DNA from: Strigamia acuminata
Taxonomy: Eukaryota; Arthropoda; Chilopoda; Geophilomorpha; Linotaeniidae
NCBI GenBank assembly: GCA_949358305.1
Contig: OX442315.1
Location: 27,184,427-27,244,426 of the forward strand
Length of the DNA: 60,000 nucleotides
Direction of reading: 5' to 3'
In this document: positions 12,733-25,469 of the stretch, in pieces
Position numbering within the stretch: the first letter of the stretch is position 1
How the letters are laid out: each line of letters begins with the position of its first letter
The notes under the pieces: generated by a model
Databases searched by the model: none
What the model was told of the DNA's origin: nothing
Seen by the model: only the letters and a program-made list of their open reading frames with translations
Made by a program: the position numbers and the translations under genes

Positions 12733-14129
12733 TTATTCTCCATCTGGTTTCCAAAATTCTGCTGCCCTTTTTCTCCTTGGATAACGTGCTTTTAAGGCAT
12801 CTTTCCCCTCTTCTGTGATTTGTATTGAAATTTTTGACTTTTTAACCTCCACTTCTTCATCGTTATCATCTGTTTTCTGTTTTTTTGTATCATTTTCCTC
12901 CTGGATTGCAGGCCTTTGTCTTTTTTTGGCAAACTTCTTTTTCATGGTGCCGACCAAGTTAGCATACCTTCAAACAGACAAAAAAATATATAAATATTTA
13001 ATTATATGGTGGTTAAAAATGTATACCTCTCAGCAAATTCTTCATTCGATATTCCTTCATTTTCAACTGGCTTTTTCACATGAACTTTTGAAGGTTTCGA
13101 TTTTTTCTGAAATTTCTATAAATAAATAAAATAAATAAAATAAATAAAATAAATGAAATAAATAAATAAATGAATATAACATGAATTCATCAATTTCCAT
13201 AAAAAAATGATCCAAAAATAGTTGAGAAATGGTGATTGGTAAATCGCTTTATGAAAATATTTGAGTGTTTACAAATCAATCAACGTCTTGTTAAAAATGT
13301 CACTGGTCAGCCCGCTTAAATAAATCATAGTAGCTCATGTGGGTGACACGAATTAACGTTTTTTTGTCTTCACTTTGACTTGTTAGTTGTATAACAAAGA
13401 TTAAACGGGCTGAAATAATAAATACACACCATTGCTCGTAGGATTGTAACCGCAAACCTAACCTTAGCCGTTTTATTGTGTGTAAAGGAAGATTGAGCTG
13501 TAAATTGTTATGTCCAGAATAGTAAAAATAGTAAAATGGTAAAAAATCTTGCCCGAAATCATACGGGATCTTGCCCAAAATCATACGAAATCTTGTCCAA
13601 AATCATACGGAATCTTGCTCAAAATGGTACAAAATCTTGTCCTGTACGTAGGTATAACCTACCCTCTAAGAGGTAACTATTTACAACTTGCAATATGTCT
13701 ATCAAATACAACTCTCAAAACAACCAACACACCCGCACACAAACACACTTACTTCAACTTCAGAATTGAAACCGTGAAACGACATTCGTCCAAATCTTAA
13801 ATTTTCACACGAAATGTAACTCGATTCCGTTAAGAACTTGCTGAAAGAAAGTAAATTACATCCGATTTAAAGTTTCATTTACTTCAGTAATTCAAATCAA
13901 TTCTTGCATACCATGCTTTACGCATATCGTCGGTGATATCGTGTACAAATATAGCTTTTTGTTCAACTTCCAATTCCTCCTTTTCAAACTTTTCTCTACA
14001 TTTTTTCATGAACTGAAAGAAATTATCAAATTATTTTCAAAGGGTTATTATGAAAAATTTATAACCGGTACCAGCCTTCATTACCTTCATTTGAAACACA
14101 TTTTTTGACAGCTTTGGTTTCCCCGCCAT
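12733..14129 (-). CDS. MPHOSPH6: M-phase phosphoprotein 6 (exosome cofactor MPP6)
   Basis: MPP6 is a nuclear RNA-exosome cofactor that helps recruit the MTR4 helicase and supports 5.8S rRNA maturation. Exon 1 starts at 14129 with MAGKPKLSKNVFQMKFMKK, the conserved N-terminal exosome-binding block (human LSKNLLRMKFM). Exon 3 near 13837-13760 carries the hallmark CENLRFGRMSFHGFNSEVE. Exon 4 gives KKSKPSKVHVKKPVENEG. Exon 5 (about 12965-12733) gives YANLVGTMKKKFAKKRQRP, then an acidic/basic tail ending RRKRAAEFWKPDGE. Five exons join with intact frame. The product is about 170 residues, close to the human 160. It is head to head with TDRD12, with about 400 bases between the starts. Confidence 0.92.
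13119..13176. repeat. Microsatellite of AAATAAAT type
   Basis: Imperfect tandem AAATA/AAAT units lie within an MPHOSPH6 intron, next to an exon border. Confidence 0.8.
13545..13641. repeat. Minisatellite, 22-bp unit, about 4.4 copies
   Basis: Units begin ATCTTGCCC and end AATCATACGG, repeated head to tail with point differences, in the third MPHOSPH6 intron. There are no spacers between units, so this is an ordinary tandem repeat. Confidence 0.85.
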
Positions 14130-14529
14130 ATTCTTTAGCTATTCCGTAACTATATTTGAATTTGTGATATGTTTTGTGTACAATTTAATTTATCTTGTCG
14201 GATCTAGAAACCAGTCGATGTTGTAGATAAATTGGATCCTTGGATCGACACAACTCTTAAGGCCTTGACGTCAACGCGAAAAGAATTGTGGGTAGATGAG
14301 CAAATTTATCATTGGCGCGCTACGGAAGGGCACGTGGTGTAAACGTGGTGTAAACCTGGCGGAATGTGTGAGACAAGTAGCATTAGTTCAACTCAATTTT
14401 CGTTTTTGTTTTGATTGACCAGCACTGAGAGCACCTTAAGGTCTTATCAAGTACAAGAAATGCAAAACATTCTATTGATTAAAATTCTATGACTTTCCAC
14501 TTTTCTAGATTCTAAAAAGCAGCTCTGTA
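14130..14529. promoter_or_regulatory. Shared upstream region of MPHOSPH6 and TDRD12
   Basis: Two start codons face away from each other across 400 bases, so a bidirectional promoter is likely. The core has locally higher GC (around 14260-14370). I see no definite TATA box. Confidence 0.45.
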
Positions 14530-17500
14530 ATGGATCGTATCCCAGTGAAAATTCTTAAGGTTCGATATATCTTTATTATCGTTATCATTATGCTAAACCT
14601 AACATATGTTATGAATAGGTATACAGCCCCGTTCGATATTTGGTAATGAACCAACTTGTAAGTGAAAAAGATTTAGCTGCACTGGAAGTCGAAATAGGTC
14701 GATATTACGAAAATATAGCTGGCAATCCCCCGGACAGGCGCACTGTCACCGAAGACATCAGGCCAAATACTGTAAGTGAAACACGTATAATTCGAAATCC
14801 TAACAATACATTTTCTATTATCATTATTAGATGGTCATAACGTATTTAGAGAAAGAAAATAAATACGTGAGAGGATTATTTGAAAGCAAATTTCTCCGTT
14901 CTGACGGCATTCGCTACAATATATTTCTGCTCGATTACGGATACTCAATTGTATTAAATAGTATTTCAAGGTGGATATAATTGTTGACAATTGACATACT
15001 AAAATAAAACAAAACGAATAATATATTCTGTACATTTTAAGCCTCAAAGTATTACCTGTAAGATTTGTTGAAAAGTTATCATCCCGCACGGTTTCTATTT
15101 TGCTTCCCGATTTGGAACCGTTGTCTGCAGAATTTGCAATAGAAGACGACATTAAACTTTGTTTAAAGTAATTATATTTTCGTAATTAATAAATATAGTT
15201 TTGATGTTTTTTTTTACAGTAGGGGTATTGAATGGTCAGAAGCAGCAATAAAATTTTGTACAAACTTAGCAGAAGGTACGAATTTTTTTTTATTATTATT
15301 TAATTTAATTATTATTGGTTTAGAATTAGAAGTGGTAAATTATCCAAATAAATTTATTTTTAGAGAACAAATTTGAAGCAACGGCCATACTTACGAGTAT
15401 TAGTTCATTTAATTTATACAAAGGTCGGCTTTATTTTGACGAAGAAGTTTGTTTAAATGACATGTTGTTGTCGGCCAACTTGGCTGCATATTCAGAGCAA
15501 TCAGGCAATAAATAAATAAATAAATAATTATTTCTAATAATAGTAAGTAAAAAAATCAATATCATTTTTTGAAGGTTTGGATTTTGGTCAAGAAAGATCC
15601 CAAACTCCACTTAGCCATTCCAGTCGTGAAAGCAACGAGCACACAGTAAGCAAATTAAGAAAACTTGTTGATTTATTTTGGATGTTTGGGGCAAGCAAAA
15701 AAAAATTTAATTTTGGAATTACAAAAAAATTGTTACAGCAATAAAAGTGATACGCATTCGTTTTGTTTAAAATCGATTTTGCAAAACACAATAAATAAAT
15801 AAATAAATAAACTGCAAACGGTTGTCTAAAAGGGGAGGTACTTTGTCATTGACATGACCCCAATTTCCTGTTGTACCGTAATATTGACCAATAGTAGCGA
15901 GCCTTTCATAGAACGTATGGAGTGTCATAGAACAAATGAAGTATCGTTTGCGTACCGTATTCTGATACGTCGTGCTTAAGTCTGCAGCATTTTTTAAACA
16001 AGTTATTGTGTTGCAGTTTCCGGAACAAGCCTTCCCCGTAACAAAAACCTGTGCCAGCCGTAATACACCGGGTTTCGAGTGTCAACCACCAGAAAAGTGT
16101 AATTTGAATCCGTTCCACTTTTTGGTTTTCAATAAAGAGTTATTGTTTCTTGTTTGCTGAATCTTTAGCGAGGAACATGGAGAATACGAGCAAAATATTA
16201 AAACCTCAGGAAACAAAATGCTTGTCAATTCTCGAGAAAGTAGAAATGAAGAGGAGGTTGTTGGAATTGAAGAAGGTTCGTAAATAAACTAAAGTACAAA
16301 TTAGAAAACGTTTACAAGTTTTATTCAAACTAAACAAAAACTTGACTTGGGATTTTACAATTTAAATATACTTCAAATTTCACGTGTTTTTAGATGGATG
16401 GTGACAGCGGTTTCAAACGAGTTGAAACGAGTAGGTGTTCACCAGCTAAGTCACATTCCAGCGTTGAAAATATTCCACAAAAATGGGTAAGATATAATTG
16501 CATTAGTTTTTAGAATTTTCATTAAGCGGCTTTGTTTAATTAAGGGTGCCGGTAATCAGATAAATGAAAGCTACAAGTATCAAGACGATAAACAAAATGT
16601 AAGATGCAGCTTATCACGTAAACCAAACTCCGATGTACAAACTTCATTATTTGTATGTATTTCCTGTAGGTTAATTATTAATAAACTAATCATTTTTATT
16701 AATCAACTATTTACAGGGTGCTAGTGACGGTTCTAAACAACAAAATGTTGAAAAAACCGTGCGATTTAGCTTATCACCTAAACCAAACTCGGGAAGACAA
16801 ACTACACTTTGGGTAAGTATTTTTTTTATGTGGATACAGAATTAGTAAATTAATCATTTTTATTTAATTATTTCCAGGGTGCCAGTGATGATGAACCTCA
16901 ACCAAGCACAAGTGCACATACTTCATCTTTTGTAAGTATTTTCTGTATAAAGTTCATTATCAGTTTTTAATTCATTTTTAATTTATTATTTTCAGGCGGC
17001 TGGTGACGGTACAGAAGTCTTAAGAAACAACGTTTCACCTAAATCAAATACTGCCAATCAAACTTCATCATCATTTTTAAATATTAACAAAGAAGTGCCT
17101 AGGAATGTTTTATCAGACACACAATCCGTCTTACAAACTTCGCCATCATCTGTAAATATTTCCCAGCTATTTGATCAATATTTAATCAATAATTTTCCAT
17201 TAATTGTTTCTAGAGTATTAACAAAGAAATAACATCACCAAACCAACAATTTGCCGTCCAAACATCGTCATTTGTGAGGAATTTTTGTTTTAAGTAATTT
17301 TTATCAATTATTAAACATTTTTTTTAAAAATAGGATATTAGTTGTCATTCAGAAACGCCGGAGTATTGCAATGTATTTACTTTCGGTCACATGAAATTGC
17401 CTCGTTGGGATACGCATAAGTTTGGAGCACATGTTGTAAAGGTATAGTTAGAAATTTTTTTTATCGATTTTATTTTATTATTATTATATTATTTTTTAAT

Positions 17501-20500
17501 AATAGGCACTGAAAAATATTGGAATAGAGACCGCCACTCCTTTACAAAATTATTCTTGGTCTGCAGTTTACCGAGGTCTTGATGTTGCCTTGATTGGGCC
17601 TGAGAAGTCGGGAAAATCATTGAGTTATTTGATTCCAATTATTGCATTGCTTATTGAATCGTCGATGTACGGAGAAAAGAAAAATCCAAACGGCAATGGG
17701 GTATTGAAATTGTAACATTTAAATTAAATAAGTTGATTAATTATGTTATTGTTAACTATTTAGCCTTTAGTTTTGATATTATGTAAGTCGTTCGAGGCAG
17801 TTTCTTCATTGTTCAACATATGTCATGAAATTTTAAGACAAGTAAGAAATGAATTGAATTTTTTTGTCCCATGAGTCATTAATTTTTTCTTTTTTGTGTT
17901 TCAGGAGGATTTGAAAGATGAGAGATATATTCGCGTCATTAAACTTGCCACTATGGTGTTAACAGTACCTCAAAAGGTTAGTATTACAAAATTACTTTTA
18001 TACTGAAATTATACGAAATATTTTTGCGATTTCAGAGCGAATTGATAAATGGATGTGATATACTCATCAGTACAGCCGCAGCAGTTGTTAATTTACTCAG
18101 AACTGACAGCACTGTGACGAATTTGGATCGAGTGGCACATTTTGTGTTTGAAGATGGGGTTATAGAAGAGTTTGGGATCCGTCAAGAGGTAACTAAACTA
18201 AATGAGATCAGAATGTAAATCTGATTTAATTTTTTTTAAAATTCTAGATTATGAGAGTTCTTAAATGTAGAAGTGAAGGCAAAACCAAAAGCGAGGTTGT
18301 TGACCACCCGAAATTCATTCTTTGCAACAAAATGTGGATCGATGAAATCTATAAATTTTGTGGAATAACAATGAGTAATCCAATGATTTACATGTCGGAT
18401 TTGTTGGAAGCTGCTAATTTTGTAAACGTAGACTGGAAAGTTATTACTTGTCGTCCTTACAAAAAGGATAACAAACTGCTTGGTATAAATTTAACTATTC
18501 TTTTTCTACACGGAGCCGCTTTCATTAATATTTGTATTTATTCTGGTAGATATTGTTCGAGACTTACCTGTAAGCGCAAAAAAAACAGTTGTGTTCGCAG
18601 CTACGGAGAATATTGATCACTTGAAAGAATTGCTTGAGTCGCAGAGTTATTCTGTGCTAGTGGCGAGAAATGGGATGACGAAATCTCAAGTGACAACTGT
18701 GGATAGAAACTGGCGGTGTGGAACGACGGCAATATTATTAATTGATGATAATTGTTACGAAGAAGTCAAAATTAGTGATGGGAAGAATCTTATTCATTAT
18801 GATTTTTCGTCCAAGCCACTATTTATTACGCGATATAACGTGTTGTTAGATACAATGAAAGAAGCTGCTCAACACCACAGCGGGGATTTGAATGAACCGG
18901 TATTTATATTTCGTCACTTTTTATTTAATTTTTAAAATTACAAGCTTATTTTTAAAAATTTAAATAGATAAAAGCCGATTGTACCAGTCGTATAATCGTC
19001 ACCGAAGATAATGGACGTCAGGCCAATTTTTTTAGAGACTACACACGAAGAGCTGGTAATATAGAAATTACACTCGATTTGCAAGAAGTTTCACCCGAAC
19101 TGGAAAAAATTGCAGATAGATGTCTGATGGTATTTATTGATAATATTTAATATACATGTTTTAGGGTTTTAAACCTCACAATTTTATTTTTAAAAGGAAA
19201 AAGAAAATCCAGAAAATCCCATTTGTAACAGTTTTAAAACTTTTGGAAAATGCAATGCTCGTTTATGCAGATCCCGACATATTTTATACACAAATTTGGG
19301 CATTTCTTCGCATCCGAGTCAAGGAGGAGTCAAATTAAAAATCATCAAAGTTCTTTGTGCTAATCATTACTACGCGCATATAATTAGTTTTGATTCTGAG
19401 CCTAACGCGAAAATTCAGAAGCAGTATGGACAACTAATGTTGAGCATGCAGATTTATTTCGGCCTGCCTGCTAATCGCATCACAATTCTAACACCAAAAA
19501 TTGGACAAATGGCTGTTATTAAAAATATGGACGATAAATATAGCCGTGTGATGGTGAAAGACGTCAGTTTTAGCTCCGTACAAGTTTTGAATCTTGAAAA
19601 CGCTAAACTTGTGTCTGTGAATGTAAGAAAACACTTGTTAGGTGTTTGTGCGACGCTGAACCATTTCTTTTTGTTTTTGCAGACTGATTGCCTTCTTTCT
19701 CTTCCTGAGAAATTTAAGGGACTTCCTCCCCAGGCGGTAGAAATTGTATTGGCGAATATTCGGCCTGTGGATGAAAGTTTTGTCTGGCAAAACGACGCAA
19801 CTAAAATTGCTGCCAAGCTAATTGTACAAGAGGAATTGAGCGGAAAGGTAAGCTGGATAGTTCGTTAACCCGTTGATGTAGTAGCTGAATTTTTGTATTT
19901 TAGATATTAAAATCGCACAGCAATATCATATGGCTCGAGTCATTAATGAAAATCAACGTTTTAACGTCTATCAATGATGCGACAGTAGGTTTTGAACTGG
20001 CAGGGCGATTGAAGAAGGAAAAATTTGCAATTGCAAATCCTGAACACATGGCGTTAATAGAAGAGAAAATACACGTAATGCCAACAGAAGCTGCTACGCC
20101 GAAAAGACGATCTCTGGTCGATGGATTGAAGGATTTAAACGATTTATCAGAGGAAATGGCTACCGGAAACAAAAATGAAGAAGTAGATGTTGAGAGGAAA
20201 CCTCTTCCCATTCAAACAGATGCTGCAGTTCGCCCTATCGTTGGTAAATTATTATTGCGCACAAATCGATATACTGGTAATTGATAATAATTATTTTTTT
20301 AAAAAATAGAAAATGAAACTTTGCCTATGATGCCAATTAGGAAATCATTAAAAAGTTTGCTTAAATTGCAAAAATCGTTGAAGACGCAAACAGTTTCCAG
20401 AGAGAAATTTGATTTGAATGCCTTGCAATCAGTCTTCGTTCCAACTGTGCAGTCACCTGCCTTGATTTATGTCCAAAAAAATAACGATGAGTAAGTTTTC

Positions 20501-22271
20501 TTTTTATTCCGGAAACAGTTTACAAAATTGGCAGAATTTCAATTGTAATTTCAATGTCAGTTTGTTGCTTCATTTGCAAATTGCAAACAGATTACTGTGT
20601 TGTGTTTTGTTTTGTTATTCATTTCATAAAAACAAAATGGGGTCATTGAATTGAGACTACATCTACATTTCTTGAGTCCGGTTTTTTTTTTTAAGTTTTA
20701 TTTATTTTTACCGGTCCAATATTTCAGATATATGTGGAGTTGTTAGTAATTCTACTTTTCTCTATTTTACATCTTGTTTCAAATATCTTCCTTTTTTTTC
20801 TTGTTCCAGTTTAGATAAACTGATTGATGAGATGAATAAATCTCATTTGCAAGTACTAACGGGCTCTGTAAAATTGGGCGAATATTACTTAGCACCGTTC
20901 GACTGTGATAAAAAGTAATGGCAATTGTGAAAATTCTCTGTTGAAATTTATTCTGTAGCTTTATCTTTTCCTTTTTTATTTGAAGATATTTTCGATCTCA
21001 GGCCATCAGTTTCATGCCAAATGATGAAGTTAAAGTGTTTTGTTTGGATGATGGAGATACAGCTACAGTTTCTATGAATGATTTGAGGATTCTTGAGACA
21101 GAATTCTTGGAGAAATTGCCTTTTCAAGCCATTCCTTGCTCCTTGGCTAACATTGCGCCAAACAGTGACAATAATTGGAGTACAGAAGCCGGGAATAAGC
21201 TTTGGGAACTACTTACGTGTGATAATTTAGTGAAGGAAGTTTTCTTACTGGTACATACGATGCTGATGCTTATGAAAAATTTTTTTTTTTAAATTTAATA
21301 ACTATACTACCGGTAATATCTAGGTGACTTCTGAATTGAAGCCCCAAACTAACCAAGACGCATCTTACGAAGTTGTTTTATTCAATTTCGAGAAGACTGT
21401 TATTTTAAATGAACAGTTAGTCGAGAAAAAACTCGCAATTCAAGTCGGTACGGACTTTTCAGAATACGCTTCGCACTTGGTACAAGATTCGGGAGACAGT
21501 GCCGTGTTTACAGAGTCGGATGGTTCTGAAAAGAATCCAAGCCACCAAAGGTAAAGAATTTGGATTGTGAGTAGGGCAATAGAAATGTAGATGATTGAAT
21601 TCAATTTGTATCAAAATGAAATCATTTCAATGTTAACGAAATATAGCGTTAATTCAGATTTGTTTTTCTTCGATTTTAGTGTCGCGGCTAGAGTAATTTG
21701 GTATGAAACGGAACTGGAAGTTGTTCTGAAAGTGATGATTAATAACGTGCGAGACTATAACTTAGTAGTGGAAGGACCACGACTTGAATTTTCGTGCTTA
21801 GTTGGCAATCGTTACTATTGCAACAACATGGACTTGTTCGCGCCTGTGGATCGAGAAAAAGTTAAAGCAAGTGTATATCCAACCAATGTATTAATTAGGT
21901 TGCTAAAAAGCAACAAAGCGAAATGGTGCGATTTATTGGCATCCAAACAAAAGGTATAAATGAATACATCGATAATACCCTGTTTTACTAATTCCTCGAC
22001 TAACAATCCTTTTTAATTTATTTTGTTTAGCCTGTTTGGTTAAAATATGATATCGACCATCTTGATGTATCCGATACAGACGATAATAGTTGAGTATTGG
22101 TAAACCGAAATAAAGATTTTTGTAATAACTGGACTTTTTCTTCTTTTAGTTTGCCTAATGCCAGATATGGGAAAGCCTACGTCCAATAACAATAAGACAC
22201 GATTTAAACTTCCTGAACCAATAGTGTTTTCCGATTCGTACGATTCTGAAGATTCCGACTTTAGTTCATGA
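14530..22271 (+). CDS. TDRD12: Tudor domain-containing protein 12 (helicase-Tudor-CS, piRNA pathway)
   Basis: TDRD12 and its fly relatives (Yb, BoYb, SoYb) work in germline granules on primary piRNA biogenesis. Order seen: a start at 14530 (MDRIPVKILK), and a first Tudor domain to about 15480 (YLEKENKYVRGLFESKFL; RYNIFLLDYGYSIVL). A low-complexity linker follows, built of repeated small exons (16545-17273). The superfamily-2 helicase core then has a Walker A-like GPEKSGKS at 17596, and EDGV (18150-18161) where DEAD is expected. Next are a CCCH zinc finger (CNSFKTFGKCNARLCRSRH, near 19225-19280), a second Tudor region (about 19300-20250, ending GLKDLNDLSEEMATG-like sequence), further Tudor-like sequence at 20990-21560, and a C-terminal CS/p23 domain (ARVIWYETELEVVLKVMIN, near 21690) with an acidic tail ending SEDSDFSS. 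All visible exons keep frame. Some borders at 20470-20930 are uncertain. Confidence 0.87.
16545..17273 (+). repeat. Tandem symmetric linker exons of TDRD12
   Basis: Five consecutive exons (16545-16652, 16717-16812, 16878-16931, 16996-17151, 17214-17273) all have lengths divisible by three and lie in phase 0. Several begin GA(S)DG-like and end in QTS/TS followed by F, W or S. Two share an RxSLSxKPNS core. They are probably internal exon duplications that lengthen the disordered linker between the first Tudor and helicase domains. Confidence 0.7.
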
Positions 22272-22351
22272 TTGAACGGTTTTATTTTTCACAGACTCAT
22301 TTTCAACAGATTTTTAATTAATTGAATCGTTTCATTTTTCACTTTTAATAA

Positions 22352-24892
22352 TTAAATTTGACCTTTAAAAATTGATAAATTCGGTAGATTTTCTTTAATC
22401 CACGAATGTGTCTCTTCGTACTGATTCGTAATTGGATTATTTAGCAGAAATAGGCATGTTAATTTTGGACATGTCTTTAATGGTTCGAGGGCACTCGTAG
22501 TTTCGATTTCTAAATTGTCGATAAGGACTTTTTTGCGACTCGGATGTGAATAATTTTGAAATTACCCCTAACCCTAAAGGATACTGTTGTTGTCAAGATC
22601 CACACTTTCCAGCTGTGGAAGACGTTCCAAACCTGAACAGTCATCGATTAAATTGTTAGCGATTAATAATTCGCGTAGACATTGCAGAGGGTGGAGGTGC
22701 TTGAGTGATAAAAGTTGATTGTTGCTTAAATCCAATTTTGTCACGAGAATCAAGTGCTCGAAGTTATAAATTGCTGTCAAATCTTCTCCGGAGATGTTTA
22801 ATTCTCGATGCTGTTGCCAATTCGAAATTTCGGCACAATCGTTGCCGGGTGGTGTTAAAGGCATCCGTTTTATAACATTTTCCGTCAAAAATTTGGAATC
22901 TGCAGTAGTGAGATTATCTCGATGAATTAGTAATAATGAAAACAGGTTCATTGTTTTGATACATACACATATCTCTATAATAATTTTTCCTGGGTAAATC
23001 AATTTCACTCGAAGCTAATGCTCGAAGTTGAGTCAATATTTCAGCCTCGTGTTTGTCAGGATCGATTACACGCATCACAAAGATAGCAGTAAGAGAAGCC
23101 CCTAGAATACATTAAAAGTCAAAACAATTTATAGCTAAAGAAAGACAAGAAATTAAACATTTGTTGTCTGGTTCCAATTCCTTGAGTTGTATGCAGGATT
23201 CCAATTCATTTTCCAGAAGTGAACTCTCAGCTGCACTCAAATCGGTTCTAAATATTTACAAATTTCAGGTTACAATATTTACTTTTAGTAAAATAGTGGT
23301 CCCATTTACCTAAAATATTTCGAATAATCAGGAATGCTGTAGGTCCAGCCTTCCGTTTGGTCATTTTTCAAGACAACAGTTAGTTTTTCAGTTTCTTCGA
23401 AGAAACCAGATGCCAACACGTCAATTTGTTGACATTTTTCTATTCTAAGTGAATTCATTGGTAGCTCCAGAATCTGATATATAAGGTAAAATGTAATACT
23501 TCATTTCACAATGTGGTTAATTAAATATACCCAAACACTTGAAACAGTTTCCCGAGCACTAGAAGGCTTCCAAATTCCATCTAGAGTTTGTTCATCCACA
23601 GTAACTTTCATATTGTAGCGATTGGAATTAAGCTGAGAATGCACAAAATCTAGAGTATAGTAGACTCATTTTTGCTGGATGTAATTATCGATTTTTTAAA
23701 TTTACATTAACTGCTTTCTTCAGTGTGACAATGAGTAAATATTCTGCTCTGTTTACGTACAAGCACAAAAGCTTGGCAGGCTCTTCGATCGATAGTGGTT
23801 TATCTAGAATGGCAACTCGAAATAATAAGTTTTGAGCAAATATTTGGTTTGATGTGTTCAGACACCTTTTCCAAGCAACCAACGGTGGTAAAACCAAGCG
23901 CTCTGATCGTTTGGATCAGTGAATGCAGCATTTTGGACCAAATCTAGTTCTGAAAAGAAATGTATACGTCAGAAAACAATAGCACACCAAAATGCAGTTT
24001 TAACCCTGTAAACGAATGTCTTCCTGAATATTTATTTGATTTTCTCCGTCCGGATAAACTATTGGTAATAATTTGCTGCGGTAATGCCAAGCAGAATAAT
24101 TGGAAAAATTGCTATTAATCAATTTCATGGTAAATTTTAATTCGTCTTCGGGTGGTATTTTTGCTCGCTTGACAACAAAACGTCTGTGGTCCCAGCAATG
24201 AACTTATAAAACAATAATAATAATCAAGATATACTATAAAAATAAAATATTTTGTATACAATTTCTTTCATCCAATTCTAAAAACCGGTCACACAACTTG
24301 TGCTCATTCGCCCAGTCAGGATTTGGCATTGTATCTAATACCCAGCTTCGATGGAACCAAGCGCCATAGGATTTTGGATTAACTCGGAGACAAGATTCAG
24401 TGAATGACAGTTCTTTCTTAAAAAGTTCATTTATTTCGTTTTCGCTAAAAAAAATAGAGGAATATGTGTAGATTAAATTAATAACACCATATACTATTTT
24501 ACTCTAATTTCTTTTTATGAATAAAAATTTCTCTTTGAAAATTCCATAATGTAGTTATATCGGGATTGGCTAGTAAAAGCTGATGGTTAATACCGATCGC
24601 TTCATCATCATATTCTTTATTTTCACGCTAGAAAAAAATTAAAAATTATTTTTACATTTGTTTAGTTAATTACGAATTGAATAATATATGTAGTATACTT
24701 TTTGAAATGTTTTAGTTATTGCTGCTCTATAAATAACCAATTTCTTTGCTCTTTCTTTACGTTTTTCCTCTTGTTGCTCAGCAGTGGTTTTAACTTTAAG
24801 TCGACCGTGCTAACAAAATTAAATGTAATAAATATTTAAATAATTAAATAATTAATTCATTTGTATAAAATTTTAAAGGTAACAAATACCAT
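22352..24892 (-). CDS. RABGGTA: Rab geranylgeranyltransferase subunit alpha
   Basis: The alpha subunit of Rab GGTase-II adds geranylgeranyl groups to the C-terminal cysteines of Rab GTPases presented by REP. Exon 1 is only the ATG (24892-24890). The next exon begins [20 protein letters not shown], so the protein starts [10 protein letters not shown] as in human and yeast relatives. The alpha-repeat (PFTA) region at 24600-24100 has [33 protein letters not shown] and the HCWDHRRFV-type block. The middle region (24000-23270) corresponds to the Ig-like insert of animal enzymes. The C-terminal part holds leucine-rich repeats ([20 protein letters not shown] and [17 protein letters not shown], 22780-22570), then a last exon ending [16 protein letters not shown]. 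The gene is convergent with TDRD12 (80 bases between stops) and divergent from OTUD6B. Confidence 0.92.
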
Positions 24893-25363
24893 CTTTTAGA
24901 AATCTGATTCACTTCTTATTCCGTCTAGAAAACGGGAGGTTTTATTTATGAGAATATGAGCTGCAAGTACGAGCTGATAACCAACACGGGGTCTTGATTG
25001 TAACTTAATAATTACCGCTAGATGGCATTTCGATCATTTGGCAATCATAATAAGAAAGCTCAGAAGACACAGTTAAATTTCAATTTTTAACAATCAAATA
25101 TTTATATGAATAAAATTTATAAAATCCTTTAGTGGATAATGAAAAATAAAAGTTAGCCTCAGGTTGCACATTACAAACAATTTTTTTACACTGAAGGTTC
25201 CCGCTGGATGTTGTAAAGTTGAATGCAAATGGACCCTCTCGACCCTCGTACTTATCATAATCTGCCTGGAGTATGACTACAGGTATTTGATCCTCCAAGG
25301 CAACAAGGTAACTTGAATACTGCATCAGGGCTGTTGAATTACCAGCACGATTAGTTTTTTTAA
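24893..25363. promoter_or_regulatory. Shared upstream region of RABGGTA and OTUD6B
   Basis: The 470 bases between divergent start codons probably hold both promoters. An open frame on the minus strand (25080-25469) occupies most of it and is described separately. Confidence 0.4.
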
Positions 25364-25469
25364 ATGGATATTGAAGAGAACATTTCAATTTCGAATGTGG
25401 AAACAAATTTAGAACAAAAACACCACCGCGAAAGAAAAGAATTGCACAGTAAGAGACTATAGGAATCAA
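25080..25469 (-). other. Unassigned 129-codon open frame antisense to OTUD6B exon 1
   Basis: The frame encodes a protein-like sequence with an N-terminal hydrophobic stretch (MIPIVSYCAILFF), then ALEDQIPVVILQADYDKYEG, FNFTTSSGNLQCKKIVC and an aromatic-rich tail. Residue balance looks more like a real protein than AT-rich noise. However, its first part overlaps OTUD6B exon 1 on the opposite strand and it lies in a probable promoter. I do not recognise a family. It could be chance, a retroposed 3' fragment, or a last exon of an unseen gene. Confidence 0.25.

Noticed and set aside
13545-13641. Possible CRISPR-like repeat array
   Set aside because: The units are directly adjacent with no spacers, and the genome is eukaryotic.
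19454-20211. Minus-strand frames of 103-120 codons under TDRD12
   Set aside because: They lie entirely opposite well-supported TDRD12 Tudor exons and show no independent features.
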